From Bacteroidota bacterium (GTDB lineage: Bacteria; Bacteroidota; Bacteroidia; Bacteroidales; UBA1556), in the NCBI GenBank assembly GCA_003648395.1, contig QMPB01000273.1:1-6462 (forward strand): 6,462 bases of DNA, in the 5' to 3' direction. The notes beneath the pieces were generated by a model that was given only the letters and a program-made list of their open reading frames with translations, did not search any database and was not told the origin of the DNA. Shown piece after piece: positions 5,863-6,462 of the stretch. The position numbers and the translations under genes were made by a program. Position 1 is the first letter of the stretch. Each line of letters opens with the position of its first letter.

Positions 5863-6462
5863 CTAACTCCCAAGAGGTTTCACATAACGTTCCAAATCAT
5901 CCATACTTATAGAACCTTCACAAAGTATAGATAATCTCTCTACTACATTTCTAAGTTCACGAATATTGCCTGTCCAAGGCATCTGTTTAAGCATATCCAT
6001 AGCCTTTTTATCAAACTTAAGTGGTGTTTTGCCATTAGCTTCAGAAACATCTTCCATAAAATAATTTGTTAAGATTGGGATATCACTTTTTCTATCACGC
6101 AAAGAAGGAACCTCAATTAGGATAACACTTAATCGATGATATAGATCCTCTCTAAATTTACCATTCTTAATTTCTTGAGCAAGATTTTTATTGGTAGCAG
6201 CAATAACTCTTACTTCTACCTTAATTTCTTTTTCACCACCTACCCTAGTGATTTTATTTTCCTGTAAAGCTCTAAGTACTTTTGCCTGAGCGGCAAGGCT
6301 CATATCGCCTATTTCATCTAAAAAAATAGTTCCACCATTAGCAAGTTCAAAATCACCTTTCTTCTGCTTATGAGCAGATGTAAAAGATCCTTTCTCATGT
6401 CCAAAGAGCACGCTTTCGATAAGTTCTGAAGGAATAGCGGCGCAGTTTACTTCTATAAATGG
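5863..6462 (-). CDS. Sigma-54 activator AAA+ protein, C-terminal part, no DNA-binding domain
   Basis: The frame is open from the right edge to a TAG at 5865-5863, giving 199 residues of a longer protein; numbering here starts at the edge. It is the ATPase of an NtrC-type enhancer-binding protein, which remodels the closed sigma-54 RNA polymerase complex. Visible motifs are the sigma-54 contact loop in the variant GSFTSA (25-30; classical GAFTGA), Walker B with IFLDEIGD (46-53), sensor I IAATN (87-91), the arginine-finger region [11 protein letters not shown] (103-113) and sensor [10 protein letters not shown] (165-172). Walker A and any receiver domain lie beyond the edge. The reading frame does not start at the GTG at 6411, because the family sequence continues upstream as [17 protein letters not shown]. 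The protein stops 27 residues after sensor II, without the Fis-type helix-turn-helix that usually follows. All three frames after the TAG meet a stop within about 20 nt, so no nearby frameshift explains this. Confidence 0.95.
   Translation of the reverse strand, partial: PFIEVNCAAIPSELIESVLFGHEKGSFTSAHKQKKGDFELANGGTIFLDEIGDMSLAAQAKVLRALQENKITRVGGEKEIKVEVRVIAATNKNLAQEIKNGKFREDLYHRLSVILIEVPSLRDRKSDIPILTNYFMEDVSEANGKTPLKFDKKAMDMLKQMPWTGNIRELRNVVERLSILCEGSISMDDLERYVKPLGS

Noticed and set aside
5863..6411. Complete short AAA+ protein starting at the GTG at 6411
   Set aside because: Conserved family sequence continues in frame upstream to the window edge, so the gene is cut by the window rather than starting there.

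Overview
The window looks like chromosomal DNA from an AT-rich member of the Bacteroidota, probably an environmental or marine lineage. Three things support this. The long secreted protein at the left has the modular, Asn/Ser/Thr-rich surface-protein layout typical of that phylum. Two start regions carry the octamer TATTTTTG, which fits the Bacteroidota -7 consensus TAnnTTTG. Most genes lack a clear Shine-Dalgarno sequence. The genus cannot be read from the sequence.

Layout: (1) 1-2358, minus strand: a large exported, multi-domain beta-rich protein whose C-terminus lies beyond the left edge. (2) 2359-2569: a divergent intergenic region with a candidate promoter for that gene. (3) 2570-3376, plus strand: a classical short-chain dehydrogenase/reductase with a complete catalytic tetrad. 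(4) 3625-4041, plus strand: a small acidic protein of unknown function with a clear ribosome binding site. (5) 4112-4147: a strong bidirectional terminator between convergent genes. (6) 4172-5515, minus strand: ffh, the signal recognition particle GTPase. (7) 5516-5862: a 347-bp non-coding stretch with a candidate ffh promoter, an 11-unit 10-bp tandem repeat and two palindromes. (8) 5863-6462, minus strand: the C-terminal part of a sigma-54 activator AAA+ protein that ends without a DNA-binding domain. Its N-terminus lies beyond the right edge.

The genes do not form an obvious operon or pathway. Ffh acts in co-translational membrane targeting and is a housekeeping gene. The surface protein would cross the inner membrane by a signal peptide and probably the outer membrane by the type IX system, but its C-terminal signal is not visible. 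The reductase and the small acidic protein appear to be single-gene units. I see no convincing new multi-gene system. The best leads are the phased 10-bp repeat upstream of ffh, the sigma-54 activator without a DNA-binding domain, and the orphan acidic protein.
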